This document shows, in pieces, positions 52,151 to 60,638 of a stretch of DNA of 64,000 nucleotides. Location of the stretch: contig JBLNCP010000036.1 in NCBI GenBank assembly GCA_050260775.1, forward strand, positions 62,001 to 126,000, in the 5' to 3' direction. The position numbers and the translations under genes are program-made. The notes beneath the pieces are model-generated. The model worked only from the letters and a program-made list of their open reading frames with translations, did not search any database and was not told the DNA's origin. Position 1 is the stretch's first letter. Each line of letters opens with the position of its first letter. The DNA comes from CALABS01 sp050260775. Lineage in GTDB: Bacteria > Pseudomonadota > Alphaproteobacteria > Rhodospirillales > Magnetospirillaceae.

Positions 52151-52860
52151 TGGCTCGCCTGTCAGGCAAGCTCGCCCTGGTCACCGGGGCCTCGCGCGGC
52201 ATCGGCCGCGCGGTGGCCAAGCGCTTCGCCGCCGAGGGGGCCGAGGTGGTGTGCATCGCCCGCACCCAGGGCGCGCTGGAGGAACTGGACGACGAGATCG
52301 CGGCGGCCGGCGGCAAGGCGGTGCTGTGCCCGCTGAACCTGCGCGAGTACGAAAAGATCGACCAGGTGGCGGCCGCCATCTATGAGCGCTTCGGACGCCT
52401 CGATGTCCTGGTGGGCAACGCCGGCACGCTGGGCGGCGGTCTGTCGCCGGTCGGCCATTACGAGCCGAAGCACTTCCAGGAGGCGATGGACCTCAACGTC
52501 ATCGCCAACTACCGCCTGGTCCGCGCCTTCGACCCGCTGCTGCGCCTGGCGCCCGCCGGGCGCGCCATGTTCGTGACCTCGGGGATCACCCAGGGGGTCT
52601 TCCCCTATTGGGGCGCCTACGCCGCCAGCAAGGCGGCGCTCGAGGCCCTGGTCCGCACCTGGGCGGCCGAGGTGGAGAACATCACCAAGCTGCGGGTCAA
52701 CCTGATCGACCCCGGCATCGTCGCCACCCGCATGCGCTCTCAGGCCTTCCCCGGCGAGGATCCCGCCACCCTGCGGCAGCCCGAGGACATCACCGACGTA
52801 TTCGTCGAGTTGGCGAGTGAAACCTTCAACCAGAACGGCCAGGTGGTCTCCGTCCGCTGA
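52150..52860 (+). CDS. Short-chain dehydrogenase/reductase
   Basis: A 236-residue SDR. Cofactor motif TGASRGIGRAVAKRF, NAGTLGGG, the catalytic Ser region VTSGITQGVFPYWG, and YAASKAALEALV with Tyr and Lys. Substrate unknown. It is translationally coupled to purF, an arrangement frequent in Rhodospirillales. The Arg after the second Gly and the Arg in IART suggest NADP preference, an inference. Confidence 0.88.
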
Positions 52861-53016
52861 TCGGACGCTTTCCGAAGTTGCCGTAAGTACCGAGCCGAGA
52901 CTTGCGCACCGGCGGCTAGTCCTGTATCCCGGATCGGGGTATCGGCCGTCCCGTGCGGTCTCGGCGAAGTCTTCTCTTCGCCGGTGGGACGAGCCCAGAG
53001 CGGGCACGAGGGCGGG

Positions 53017-54321
53017 ATGAATTCCAATCCGCAGGACAACAAGACATTCGAGGCCAAGGTCACGAACCTTATCGCGGCCACGCGCCACCTCGAGATCAGC
53101 CAGATCCTGGTCCTGCGCCGCCTGACCCTGAACGACCCCGAAAGCCTGAAGTGGGCCAATCAGAAGCAGTTGGGCGTCGTCTTCAACGTCATCCTGACCA
53201 AGGCCATCGAGCGCTTTGGCATCGACCAGTTCAAGGAGGCCCGCGCCCGCGGGTTCGAAGGACTGCTGGCGGGCGGCAGCCCGGCCGCGCGCGACGAGGA
53301 CACGCGGGTCCTGACCGAGCTGGCCACCCAGATGCTGGGCGCGGCCCCCAGCGAGGCGGAAAGCACCCAGGCGCTGTTCGAACGGCTGCTGGCGCTGGGT
53401 CCCGCCGCGCCGAAGCCGCGCATGACGCGGCAGCAGGCGCCCATCAAGGAACCGCCGCCCCTGTTCGCCGCCCAGCTGGGGCCCGAGGCCGAGCGCTCCT
53501 TCAACGTCAAGGCCAGGGCCGGCCTGACCGCCGGCCAGGCGGTCGAGGTCGAGGACGAGTCCTTCACCGACTTCAACACCCTGTTCGACGACACCATCTG
53601 CGGCTTCACCCGCAAGGTGCTGGCGCTGCTGCAGGTCCAGGGGCCGCGCAAGGCGATGCGGGTGCCCTTCGTAGCCGCGCCGGAATTCGCCGCCTGCTAC
53701 GAGGACGTGCTGCGCCGCTTCGTGCTGCCGCAGATGCGGGCCTCGCGCCACATCCAGACGTTGGGCAGCAATTACAACTGGGTCGAGGTCGGCGGCGGCA
53801 AGCTGATCGACATCATCCAGGGCGGCGAGGTCAACAACCCGGTGCTCCACAATTGGGACACCCGCTGGGCGGCGTTCCGCTCGACCAAGAGCGCGGGCAA
53901 GGTCAAGAAGCCCAAGCCCGAGGACAATCCCTGGCCGCTGTTCGCCGAGGATGCCACACGCAACAACTACATCCCGCCGACCGAGGACGACATCCAGCTG
54001 CTGCAGGATCTCGTGCGCCAGGAGGTGGATGCCATCGCCAAGGCGTGGCGGGAGATTTCGCAGCTCTACGAGCAGGAATTCTCGCCCAACGCCCGCCAGG
54101 AGCAGGCCCGCGAGGGTGCGCTGCGCGACGGATTGATGAAGTGGGCGAGCAAGCTGCCCGACCACATCGGCGAGTTCTTCGTCATCCGCGCCTATTTCGA
54201 ATTCGCCCGCATCGATGGCCAGTTCGTGCGTCGGCAGATCAACAATTTCGGTCGCAACGACACCGAGCGCCGCCGCAACGCGCCCTATCTGGTCGAGTTC
54301 GCGCAAAACCTCACCGACTAG
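53017..54321 (+). CDS. Unknown protein, first of two tandem paralogues
   Basis: A 434-residue soluble, mainly helical protein with no signal peptide, no membrane segment and no motif I recognise. It is homologous over its full length to the next gene; shared blocks include R-LTL-DPE-LKWAN-KQL-VVF-VIL near residue 40, TLFD-TIC-(F/Y)TR, NNPVLH-WD-RW, KPKPEDNPWP, YIPPTE-DI and AWREISQLY-QEF. It has about 60 extra residues in the middle (about 90-170), Pro/Ala-rich, that the paralogue lacks. ATG 53017 follows GAGGGCGGG. Conserved Trp, Asp and Lys rather than any catalytic triad stand out. Confidence 0.75.
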   Translation: MNSNPQDNKTFEAKVTNLIAATRHLEISQILVLRRLTLNDPESLKWANQKQLGVVFNVILTKAIERFGIDQFKEARARGFEGLLAGGSPAARDEDTRVLTELATQMLGAAPSEAESTQALFERLLALGPAAPKPRMTRQQAPIKEPPPLFAAQLGPEAERSFNVKARAGLTAGQAVEVEDESFTDFNTLFDDTICGFTRKVLALLQVQGPRKAMRVPFVAAPEFAACYEDVLRRFVLPQMRASRHIQTLGSNYNWVEVGGGKLIDIIQGGEVNNPVLHNWDTRWAAFRSTKSAGKVKKPKPEDNPWPLFAEDATRNNYIPPTEDDIQLLQDLVRQEVDAIAKAWREISQLYEQEFSPNARQEQAREGALRDGLMKWASKLPDHIGEFFVIRAYFEFARIDGQFVRRQINNFGRNDTERRRNAPYLVEFAQNLTD

Positions 54322-54351
54322 CCTTTCCTGCTGTCCCTTGCTTGTTCGCGC

Positions 54352-54379
54352 CTTGTCCTGTATGCCCATAGGGGACAAG
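54352..54379. promoter_or_regulatory. 28-bp palindrome before the second paralogue gene
   Basis: CTTGTCC (54352-54358) and GGACAAG (54373-54379) are exact inverted repeats, and TATG/CATA inside (54361-54364, 54367-54370) extends the dyad. The 9-mer GTCCTGTAT within it also occurs at 52919-52927 before the first paralogue, in each case followed after about 7 bases by GGGG. It may be a shared operator. Confidence 0.45.
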
Positions 54380-54411
54380 AAGCCAGAATGGCAGGGTGAG
54401 AGACCGGGGAA

Positions 54412-55536
54412 ATGAACAAGGCGTTCGAGTCCAAGGTCGCGGAGCTGATCGCGGTAACGCGCCGCCTCGACGTGCCGCAGACCCTGGTTGTGCGACGGTT
54501 GACGCTGACCGATCCGGAGGCCCTCAAGTGGGCCAACGACAAGCAGCTCAACGTGGTGTTCGACGTGATCCTGAACACCGCGCTGGAAAGGCTCGGTAAC
54601 GAGGCGCTCTATGCCGCCCGCCAGGCCTCCTACGCTCCCCTGCTGCCCCCTGGCTTCGAGGGACTCGAAGAAAACAAGGCCATCCTCTCGCGCCTGGTCG
54701 ACCCGATGCTCGAAGGCTGGCAGCCGCCCGCCGAGGAGGAGGAGCCGGGCCTCGACTCCCTGGACGCCAGTGCCGCCGCCGATTTCGGTACGCTGTTCGA
54801 CTCGACCATCTGCGCCTATACCCGCGCCGCGCTGAAGCCGCTGGGGGCGCTGGGCCGGCGCAACGACGTGATGACGCCCTTCATCATGGCGCCCAAATTC
54901 CCCGCCTGCTACGAGCAGGTCCTGCGGGAATTCGTGCTGCCCACCATGCGGGCGACCAAGAAGATCAAGTCGCTCGGCGCCAAGCACGACTGGTCCAAGG
55001 TCGGTGCCGGCAAGCTGATCGAGATCATCCAGAAGGGCGGCGATTCCAACAATCCGGTGCTGCACCAGTGGGACATGCGCTGGGAATCCTTCCACGCCGA
55101 GCGCGCCGGCAGCAAGGTCAAGGAGCCCAAGCCCGAGGACAACCCCTGGCCGGTATTCCAGGCGCATGCCGAGAAGCACGGCTACATCCCGCCGACCGAG
55201 TACGACATCCCCGTGCTCAAGGGCATCATCCGCTGGATCGCCGACGACATCGGCGACGCTTGGCGCGAGATCTCGCAGTTGTACCAGCAGGAATTCGCCC
55301 CCAAGAACAAGTCGGAGCAGGCCCGGCCCGGCGCCTTCCGCGACGGCGTCATCAAATGGATCGAACGCCTGCCCCATCACCTCGGCGACCAGTTGGCCAT
55401 CCGCACGCATTACGACTTCCCCAAGGTCGACCGGCTGTATCTGCGCACCATGATCCAGACCCTGGGCCGGTCCGAGCGCGAACGCATGGCCAAGGCCCCG
55501 CTTCTGGTCGATTTCTTCCAGAACCTTCCGAAGTGA
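54412..55536 (+). CDS. Unknown protein, second of two tandem paralogues
   Basis: A 374-residue soluble helical protein, paralogue of the preceding gene and clearly derived from a duplication. It keeps the shared blocks (RRLTLTDPEALKWANDKQL, FDSTICAYTR, NNPVLHQWDMRW, KPKPEDNPWPVF, YIPPTEYDI) but is shorter in the middle. No known family could be assigned. ATG 54412 has GGGGAA upstream; only 7 bases separate it from the macrodomain gene, so those two are probably one transcript. Confidence 0.75.
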   Translation: MNKAFESKVAELIAVTRRLDVPQTLVVRRLTLTDPEALKWANDKQLNVVFDVILNTALERLGNEALYAARQASYAPLLPPGFEGLEENKAILSRLVDPMLEGWQPPAEEEEPGLDSLDASAAADFGTLFDSTICAYTRAALKPLGALGRRNDVMTPFIMAPKFPACYEQVLREFVLPTMRATKKIKSLGAKHDWSKVGAGKLIEIIQKGGDSNNPVLHQWDMRWESFHAERAGSKVKEPKPEDNPWPVFQAHAEKHGYIPPTEYDIPVLKGIIRWIADDIGDAWREISQLYQQEFAPKNKSEQARPGAFRDGVIKWIERLPHHLGDQLAIRTHYDFPKVDRLYLRTMIQTLGRSERERMAKAPLLVDFFQNLPK

Positions 55537-55543
55537 GGCGCGA

Positions 55544-56050
55544 ATGGTCGGGACGCTTGCAGTCATCGTCGCCGACATCACCACCCTCGCCGTCGACGCC
55601 ATCGTCAACGCCGCCAATCCGTCCTTGCTGGGCGGCGGCGGCGTCGACGGGGCCATCCACCGTGCCGCCGGCCCGGAACTGCTGGAGGAATGCCGCACCC
55701 TTGGGGGCTGTCCCACCGGGGATGCCAAGGCGACGCGCGGATATCGGCTGCCGGCCCGCTGGGTGATCCACACCGTCGGGCCGGTGTGGCGGGGCGGCGG
55801 CGCCGACGAGGATCGCCTGCTGGCCTCGTGCTATCGCCGCTCGCTCGACGTGGCCGCCGGGCTGGGCGCGCGCACGATCGCCTTCCCCTCCATCTCCACC
55901 GGGGTTTACGGCTTTCCCAAGGACCGCGCCGCCGCCATCGCGGTGGCCACCGTGTCGGACGCCATCGCCGGCCGCTTCGACCGCGTCACCTTCTGCTGCT
56001 TCGATGAAGTCGGCGCCGACCTCCACCTCTACGCCCTCGGCCGCAGCTAA
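55544..56050 (+). CDS. Macrodomain protein, probable ADP-ribose/O-acetyl-ADP-ribose hydrolase
   Basis: A 168-residue stand-alone macrodomain of the YmdB/MacroD type. Visible are the ADP-ribose-binding ADIT, catalytic-loop NAANPSLLGGGGVDGAIHRAAGPEL, RGYRLPARWVIHTVGPVW and the second loop SISTGVYGFP. It removes ADP-ribose from proteins or deacetylates O-acetyl-ADP-ribose. Ribosome site GAGGCGCG; 7 bases after the second paralogue, suggesting that the pair works on or is modified by ADP-ribose, which is inference. Confidence 0.92.
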   Translation: MVGTLAVIVADITTLAVDAIVNAANPSLLGGGGVDGAIHRAAGPELLEECRTLGGCPTGDAKATRGYRLPARWVIHTVGPVWRGGGADEDRLLASCYRRSLDVAAGLGARTIAFPSISTGVYGFPKDRAAAIAVATVSDAIAGRFDRVTFCCFDEVGADLHLYALGRS

Positions 56051-56126
56051 CCGCCCTGCCCCCATTCCTCTTCTTCAATTTTTTGTATAGGGTTCCCCCA
56101 GGGGGACTTGTTTGAGGGGGATGGCC

Positions 56127-58292
56127 ATGGTGCGACTGGTGCCGGGTCGGCTCGCCGTGCGGATGTGGATGGCGCCGGCCGTCCCCATCCTCACGCTGTG
56201 GGCGTGCATCGCGATCTACAACGTGGGTGAATACGGCCGGGTGCAGGAGATGGCCCGGGTGAAGACCCTTGCCCTGGTGGTGGGGCGCGTCGGGGCATTG
56301 GCCCATGAAATCGAGAAGGAGCGCACCGCCGCCGCCACCGCCAGCGGACTGGAGGCGCAGGCCAGGGTGACGGACCAGGTTCTGGCCGACTTCTCGTCGT
56401 CGCTGTCCGGCCTGCCGCTCGACCCCCGCCTCGACGCCTCCCTGTCCTCCGCGCGCTCGGCGCTCGCCCGCCTCCCCGAGGCCCGCAAGGCGCCGGCGGC
56501 CGAGGCGGTCGAGGCCTACGCGGCGCCGATCACCGCGCTGCTTGCGGTCGGGGAAGCGGCGGCCCGCATGCCGGCCGACCCTCAGGCGCTCGCCATGATG
56601 ACCTCGCTGGTCGCCATCGAGCAGGCCAAGGAGCGCGCCGCCCGCGAGCATGCCCTGATCGCCAGGGGCTCCGATGCCACCGGCCTGCCGTCGGAACAAT
56701 CCATGTGGCTGGCCGCCTTCCGCCTGCATGCCACCCCATCCCAGGCCCGCGCCCTCGATTCGGCCCCCTCCACGGTCGGGCCGGGCCGCCGCGAGGCCCT
56801 TCAGGCGACGGCTGCCAAGGTCGTCCACGATCTGACCGAATTGGCCGACCAGCGCTCCGACGAGATCCGCGGCGAGGCCTGGACCTTCAACCTGGCGATG
56901 GTGGGTGCCGCCGTGCTGGGCGGCATCGTGGTGATCGCGCTGGTGCGCGGCCTGACCGGCCCGCTGGCCCGCATGGCCGAGGTGATGCGCCTCCTGTCGG
57001 CCGGCAACACCAGTGTCCCCGTGCCCGAGACCGGCCGCGCCGACGAGGTGGGCGAGATGGCGCGCGCCCTGCAGGTCTTCAAGGACAACGCCCTGGCCAT
57101 GGTGGCGATGCAGGCGGAGCAGCAGCGCCTGGAGGATCAGGCAGAGGAGACCCGCCGCCGCTCGCTGCGCGAAATGGCCGACAAGGTGGAGAGCGAGACC
57201 GGCGCCGTGGTCGCCAAGGTGGCCGCCGAGAGCGAGAGGGTGCGCGAGATGGCCACCCGCATGGCCGGCTCGGCCACCACGGTCGGCGACAACAGCCAGG
57301 GCGTCGCCGAAGCCGCCCGCCACGCGCTGGCCAACGTGCAGGTGGTGGCCGAGGCGGCGGCCCAGCTGTCGCACTCCATCCGCGCCATCGCCTCGGAAAT
57401 GGACCATTCCGGCACGGTGATCGAGCGGGCCGTCGAGGCGACCCAGCGCTCGACGGAGATCATGCGGCGCATGGTGCACGCCGCCGGCCAGATTGACGAG
57501 GTGGTGGCGATGATCGCCGAGATCGCCGGCCAGACCAACCTGTTGGCCCTCAACGCCTCGATCGAAGCGCAACGCGCCGGCGACGCCGGCAAGGGCTTCG
57601 CCGTGGTCGCCAACGAGGTCAAGCGCCTGGCTAACGTCACCGCAAGCCAGACCGAAGAGATCACCCGCCGCATCGCCGACCTGCAGGCCATCGCCGGATC
57701 GGCCGCCGGCGCCTTCGGCGAGGTCGAGACCGCCATGCGCGAGGTGCACACCATCGCCGGCACCATCGGCCAGGCGGTGAGCCAGCAGGACAGCGCCACC
57801 CAGGACATCGCCCGCAACGTGGCCGAAACCTCCGAGGCCGCCATCGAGGTCTCCGAGCGCATCGCCGCCGTCGCCGCCGAAGCCAGCGTCACCGGCGAGA
57901 GCGCCGGGGAGGTCCGCACGCTGCTGGACGCCATGGCCGCCCAGGTCGCCCAGCTCTCGCACGTGCTGACCGCGGTGGTGCGCACCGCCACCCCCGACGT
58001 CGACCGCCGCAACCGGCTGCGCATCACCCCCAGGGAGCCCGTCATGCTGACGGTGGACGGCTTCCCGATGCCGGGCACCCTGCTCGACCTGTCGCCCATC
58101 GCGGCGCGGATCGACGCCATGCCGACCTTGATGGTCGGCATGATCGGGACGCTGTCGTGGAACGAGATGGACATCCCCATCTCGGTGGCCAGCCAGGACA
58201 AGGGCATCACCCGCGTCATGCTGCGCAGCGGCTGGGACGGCGCCCCGCGCCTCGCCGAGGCCATCCGCAGCAGGATGGGTGCCGCCGCCTGA
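56127..58292 (+). CDS. Methyl-accepting chemotaxis protein with NIT-like sensor and PilZ-like tail
   Basis: A 721-residue receptor. First membrane helix near residues 13-31; periplasmic helical region with AHEIEKERTAAA, similar to NIT domains; second membrane helix LAMVGAAVLGGIVVIALV near residue 255; HAMP (GLTGPLARMAEVMRLLSAG); signalling domain with IAEIAGQTNLLALNASIEAQRAGDAGKGFAVVANEVK. The last ~90 residues look like PilZ: RRNRLR at the start and LLDLSPIAAR, in which the usual Gly is Ala, so c-di-GMP binding is possible but unproven. ATG 56127 is chosen as GAGGGGG lies 6 bases before it. Confidence 0.85.
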   Translation: MVRLVPGRLAVRMWMAPAVPILTLWACIAIYNVGEYGRVQEMARVKTLALVVGRVGALAHEIEKERTAAATASGLEAQARVTDQVLADFSSSLSGLPLDPRLDASLSSARSALARLPEARKAPAAEAVEAYAAPITALLAVGEAAARMPADPQALAMMTSLVAIEQAKERAAREHALIARGSDATGLPSEQSMWLAAFRLHATPSQARALDSAPSTVGPGRREALQATAAKVVHDLTELADQRSDEIRGEAWTFNLAMVGAAVLGGIVVIALVRGLTGPLARMAEVMRLLSAGNTSVPVPETGRADEVGEMARALQVFKDNALAMVAMQAEQQRLEDQAEETRRRSLREMADKVESETGAVVAKVAAESERVREMATRMAGSATTVGDNSQGVAEAARHALANVQVVAEAAAQLSHSIRAIASEMDHSGTVIERAVEATQRSTEIMRRMVHAAGQIDEVVAMIAEIAGQTNLLALNASIEAQRAGDAGKGFAVVANEVKRLANVTASQTEEITRRIADLQAIAGSAAGAFGEVETAMREVHTIAGTIGQAVSQQDSATQDIARNVAETSEAAIEVSERIAAVAAEASVTGESAGEVRTLLDAMAAQVAQLSHVLTAVVRTATPDVDRRNRLRITPREPVMLTVDGFPMPGTLLDLSPIAARIDAMPTLMVGMIGTLSWNEMDIPISVASQDKGITRVMLRSGWDGAPRLAEAIRSRMGAAA

Positions 58293-58299
58293 GACCAGT

Positions 58300-58406
58300 T
58301 GTCATCCTGAGGCGCGTCAGCGCCGAAGGATCTCCCGGCGGCCGACAGATCCTTCGCTTCGCTCAGGATGACGAGCAAGGCGCGGGCGCTTCGCTCAGGA
58401 TGACGA
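58300..58406. repeat. REP-like palindromic repeat (family A) with a duplicated end
   Basis: Begins TGTCATCCTGAGGCGCGTCA and closes CGCTTCGCTCAGGATGACGA, then this 20-base end is repeated once more 13 bases further on. It lies between the convergent chemoreceptor and protease genes. Confidence 0.7.
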
Positions 58407-58413
58407 CAACGGA

Positions 58414-59214
58414 TCAGCGGCCGTCCAGACGGGCCTTCATCGCCGGATCGAGGCCCTTCGAATGCGCCCCGGCCCGGCTGCCCGCCAGGGCGCCCAGGTG
58501 CCGGGCCTCCGCCTGGAAGGCGGCGGCGTCGACGGCGCCGCCCAGCGCCGGCTGGCCCGCCCGCTCGAACGTGGCGACGTGGATGCCCACCAGCCGGGGC
58601 GAGCCGTCCTGCCAGACGATCACCGGCCCCCCGGAATCGCCGTGCACGGCGCCGCAATCATGCGCCCACGTCGGGCCGACCCGCCCCTGGATGGTGCAAC
58701 CGACATGGGCGGTGGGCACGTGCTTGCGGTCCTGCCCGTAGCCGACTGTGGTCACCGTCTGCCCGGCCGATAGCCCCGTGCCCAGGGCGATCCAGCCGGC
58801 ACGGTCGCCCAGCGGCTCGGCGAGCTTGAGCAGCGCCCAGTCGGCCGCGGCCAAGTCCGGCGAATAGGGAAGATCGAAGCGCCATGCCGGGCTGACGACG
58901 ACCGAGGCGACCGTCGCCGTGGCGATGTACTGGCCCCGTTCGTACCCGGCCACGAAGTGAAGGGCCCCCGGCGGCATCGGCCGCCGCGTCTTCTTGTTCC
59001 ACAGGCAGTGGGCGGCGGTCACCGCGAGGTCGGGGGCGATCAGGACCCCGGAGCAATGGGCCCCCTGCCCGTTGTTGAGCCGCCCGACGGCGCTCCACGG
59101 GTACTCGGACGCCGAAACGGTCACCCGGTCATCGGCCCCCTTGATGCCCTTCAGCCCCTCCGCCTGGGCGGGATGGGCGGCGAGCAGCGCGGCTACGACC
59201 AGAAGGGTCCTCAC
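58414..59214 (-). CDS. Exported trypsin-like serine protease
   Basis: A 266-residue S1-family protease. A short signal peptide (VRTLLVVAALLAAHPAQAEG) is cut after AQA. The triad is complete: His in TAAHCLW, Asp in AAADWALLKL, Ser in HGDSGGPV; Cys pairs HCSG/AHC and GCT/DCG could form disulfides. The start is GTG 59214, overlapping the stop of the preceding gene (GTGA). It resembles secreted V8/trypsin-like proteins of unknown target. Confidence 0.88.
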   Translation of the reverse strand: MRTLLVVAALLAAHPAQAEGLKGIKGADDRVTVSASEYPWSAVGRLNNGQGAHCSGVLIAPDLAVTAAHCLWNKKTRRPMPPGALHFVAGYERGQYIATATVASVVVSPAWRFDLPYSPDLAAADWALLKLAEPLGDRAGWIALGTGLSAGQTVTTVGYGQDRKHVPTAHVGCTIQGRVGPTWAHDCGAVHGDSGGPVIVWQDGSPRLVGIHVATFERAGQPALGGAVDAAAFQAEARHLGALAGSRAGAHSKGLDPAMKARLDGR

Positions 59215-60188
59215 GCCAGGCGCTCGCGGATGGCCTCGGCGATGGTCCCGGCGGCGTTGATGGGGGGGTGGTCCCACCGGTCGCCGAGTTGGCCGTCGTC
59301 GGGCAGCGGCCGGGCCAGCCCCATCCCGTACAGTTCCTCGTGCAGGCGGGCATGCTTGGGGACCACGAACCCATCGGGGGCGTAGATGAACACCGGCGCG
59401 GGGGCGGCGCAGGCCTCGCAGGCCATGGAGGTCGAATCGCCGGTGACGACGAGGATGTCGGCGCAGGCGAGGAAGCCGAAATAGGGATTGGCCCCCGGCC
59501 CGCCCCAGCGATGGACGAAGCGGGGCTCGGGAATGGCGTCCAGCAAGGCGGCCTCGGCGGCCGCGCCGGTGCGGCGGCTGGTGGTGACCAGCACCGCACC
59601 GCCGTTCTCGGCGGCCAGACGGGCGACACGGCGGCCAAGGTCGGCGGCCATCTCCGGAGTGAACACTCGCTTACGGGTGGTGCCCCCGACCGACAGGCCG
59701 ACCCACGGCCGCGGCAGGTGCTCGAATTTCGGCCGCCATTCGTCGACGGCCGCGGCCAGGCGGGCGGCGGTCACCCGATGCGGGGCGCCGGTGACGCGGA
59801 GCAGGTTGGGCGACGGCGCAAGTTCGCCGTCGTGGTTGGGGATGACGATCAGGTCGAATTCGTCGCGTCCCCCCGGCCCGGGATCCATGATCTGTGCCAG
59901 AAAGGCGCCGCACTTGCGCTTGATCCAGCGCGCCACCGGGGCGGTGCGCCGGCCGGCGGCGATCACCACCCGCGGCCACGGCGGGGCCAGCGAGGCCCGG
60001 CTCTCGCCCCCCACCCCGAGCAGGGTGGCCCCGCGCAGCAGGTTGGGCAGCGACCCGAGGCGGTCGTAGCGGATGTCCTTGAGCTCGAACGGCCAACCGA
60101 GCGCCTCGGCGACGCCGACGCACTGGGCGACATTGCCGGTGCGGTCGTCCGCCAGCACCCAAACGGGTCCGTCCTTATCGTTGCGCAT
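59211..60188 (-). CDS. ELM1/DUF1022 family protein
   Basis: A 325-residue protein of the ELM1-like family (named for a plant mitochondrial fission factor). It begins VWVLADDRTGNVAQCVGVAEALG, has LSVGGTTRKRVF and VTGDSTSMACEACAAPAPVFIYAP, which together resemble GT-B glycosyltransferase folds. Bacterial function is unknown; a nucleotide-sugar transferase role is only a structural suggestion. ATG 60188 follows AGGA. It is translationally coupled to the serine protease. Confidence 0.78.
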   Translation of the reverse strand: MRNDKDGPVWVLADDRTGNVAQCVGVAEALGWPFELKDIRYDRLGSLPNLLRGATLLGVGGESRASLAPPWPRVVIAAGRRTAPVARWIKRKCGAFLAQIMDPGPGGRDEFDLIVIPNHDGELAPSPNLLRVTGAPHRVTAARLAAAVDEWRPKFEHLPRPWVGLSVGGTTRKRVFTPEMAADLGRRVARLAAENGGAVLVTTSRRTGAAAEAALLDAIPEPRFVHRWGGPGANPYFGFLACADILVVTGDSTSMACEACAAPAPVFIYAPDGFVVPKHARLHEELYGMGLARPLPDDGQLGDRWDHPPINAAGTIAEAIRERLA

Positions 60189-60380
60189 ATTCCTGTTTCC
60201 CACGGCTTGGCCGTCCGGCCGGCTTGCCGCAGGCTCGGGCAAAGTGAAGATTTTTGCAACCCTGCCCACCGGCCGGGCCATGGCCGCCTTCCGCTTTCGC
60301 GCAGGTGACGCGGGCCGGCGGCGGTATCATCACTATGGAACACGGGCCGTGCGCCCGGCTTCGAGCGAGGGAGGGCCTCG

Positions 60381-60629
60381 ATGACGCCGAACGTGAAGAT
60401 CACCCGCCAGCAGGTGGAAGAGGTCATGGGACGGCTCGACGACCTCAAGATCGCCGAGATCCTGGATACCAACGCCTCGCAACCCGAGCTGCTGGAAGCC
60501 AAGCGCTGGATTGCCGGCTACGTCCGCACCGTCCCCGACGACCTGCCGATCCGTCCATCCATCGTCTCCCGCCTGTGCGAGATCCTGAAGGAGGACGAAC
60601 CGGACTGGTACGACGACACGGCCCAATAG
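60381..60629 (+). CDS. Conserved small hypothetical protein
   Basis: An 82-residue acidic, helical protein (ITRQQVEEVMGRLDDLKIAEILDTNASQPELLEAKRWIAGY...). I do not recognise a family. The ATG follows GAGGGAGGGCCTCG, and codon use is like neighbours. It is convergent with the enoyl-CoA hydratase gene, 9 bases apart, and divergent from ELM1. Confidence 0.65.
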   Translation: MTPNVKITRQQVEEVMGRLDDLKIAEILDTNASQPELLEAKRWIAGYVRTVPDDLPIRPSIVSRLCEILKEDEPDWYDDTAQ

Positions 60630-60638
60630 GACCGCCGG

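Noticed and set aside
52162..55773. 1203-codon minus-strand open frame opposite the SDR and tandem paralogues
   Set aside because: The translation is a low-complexity shadow of the real plus-strand genes, whose paralogy, start sites and spacing are convincing.
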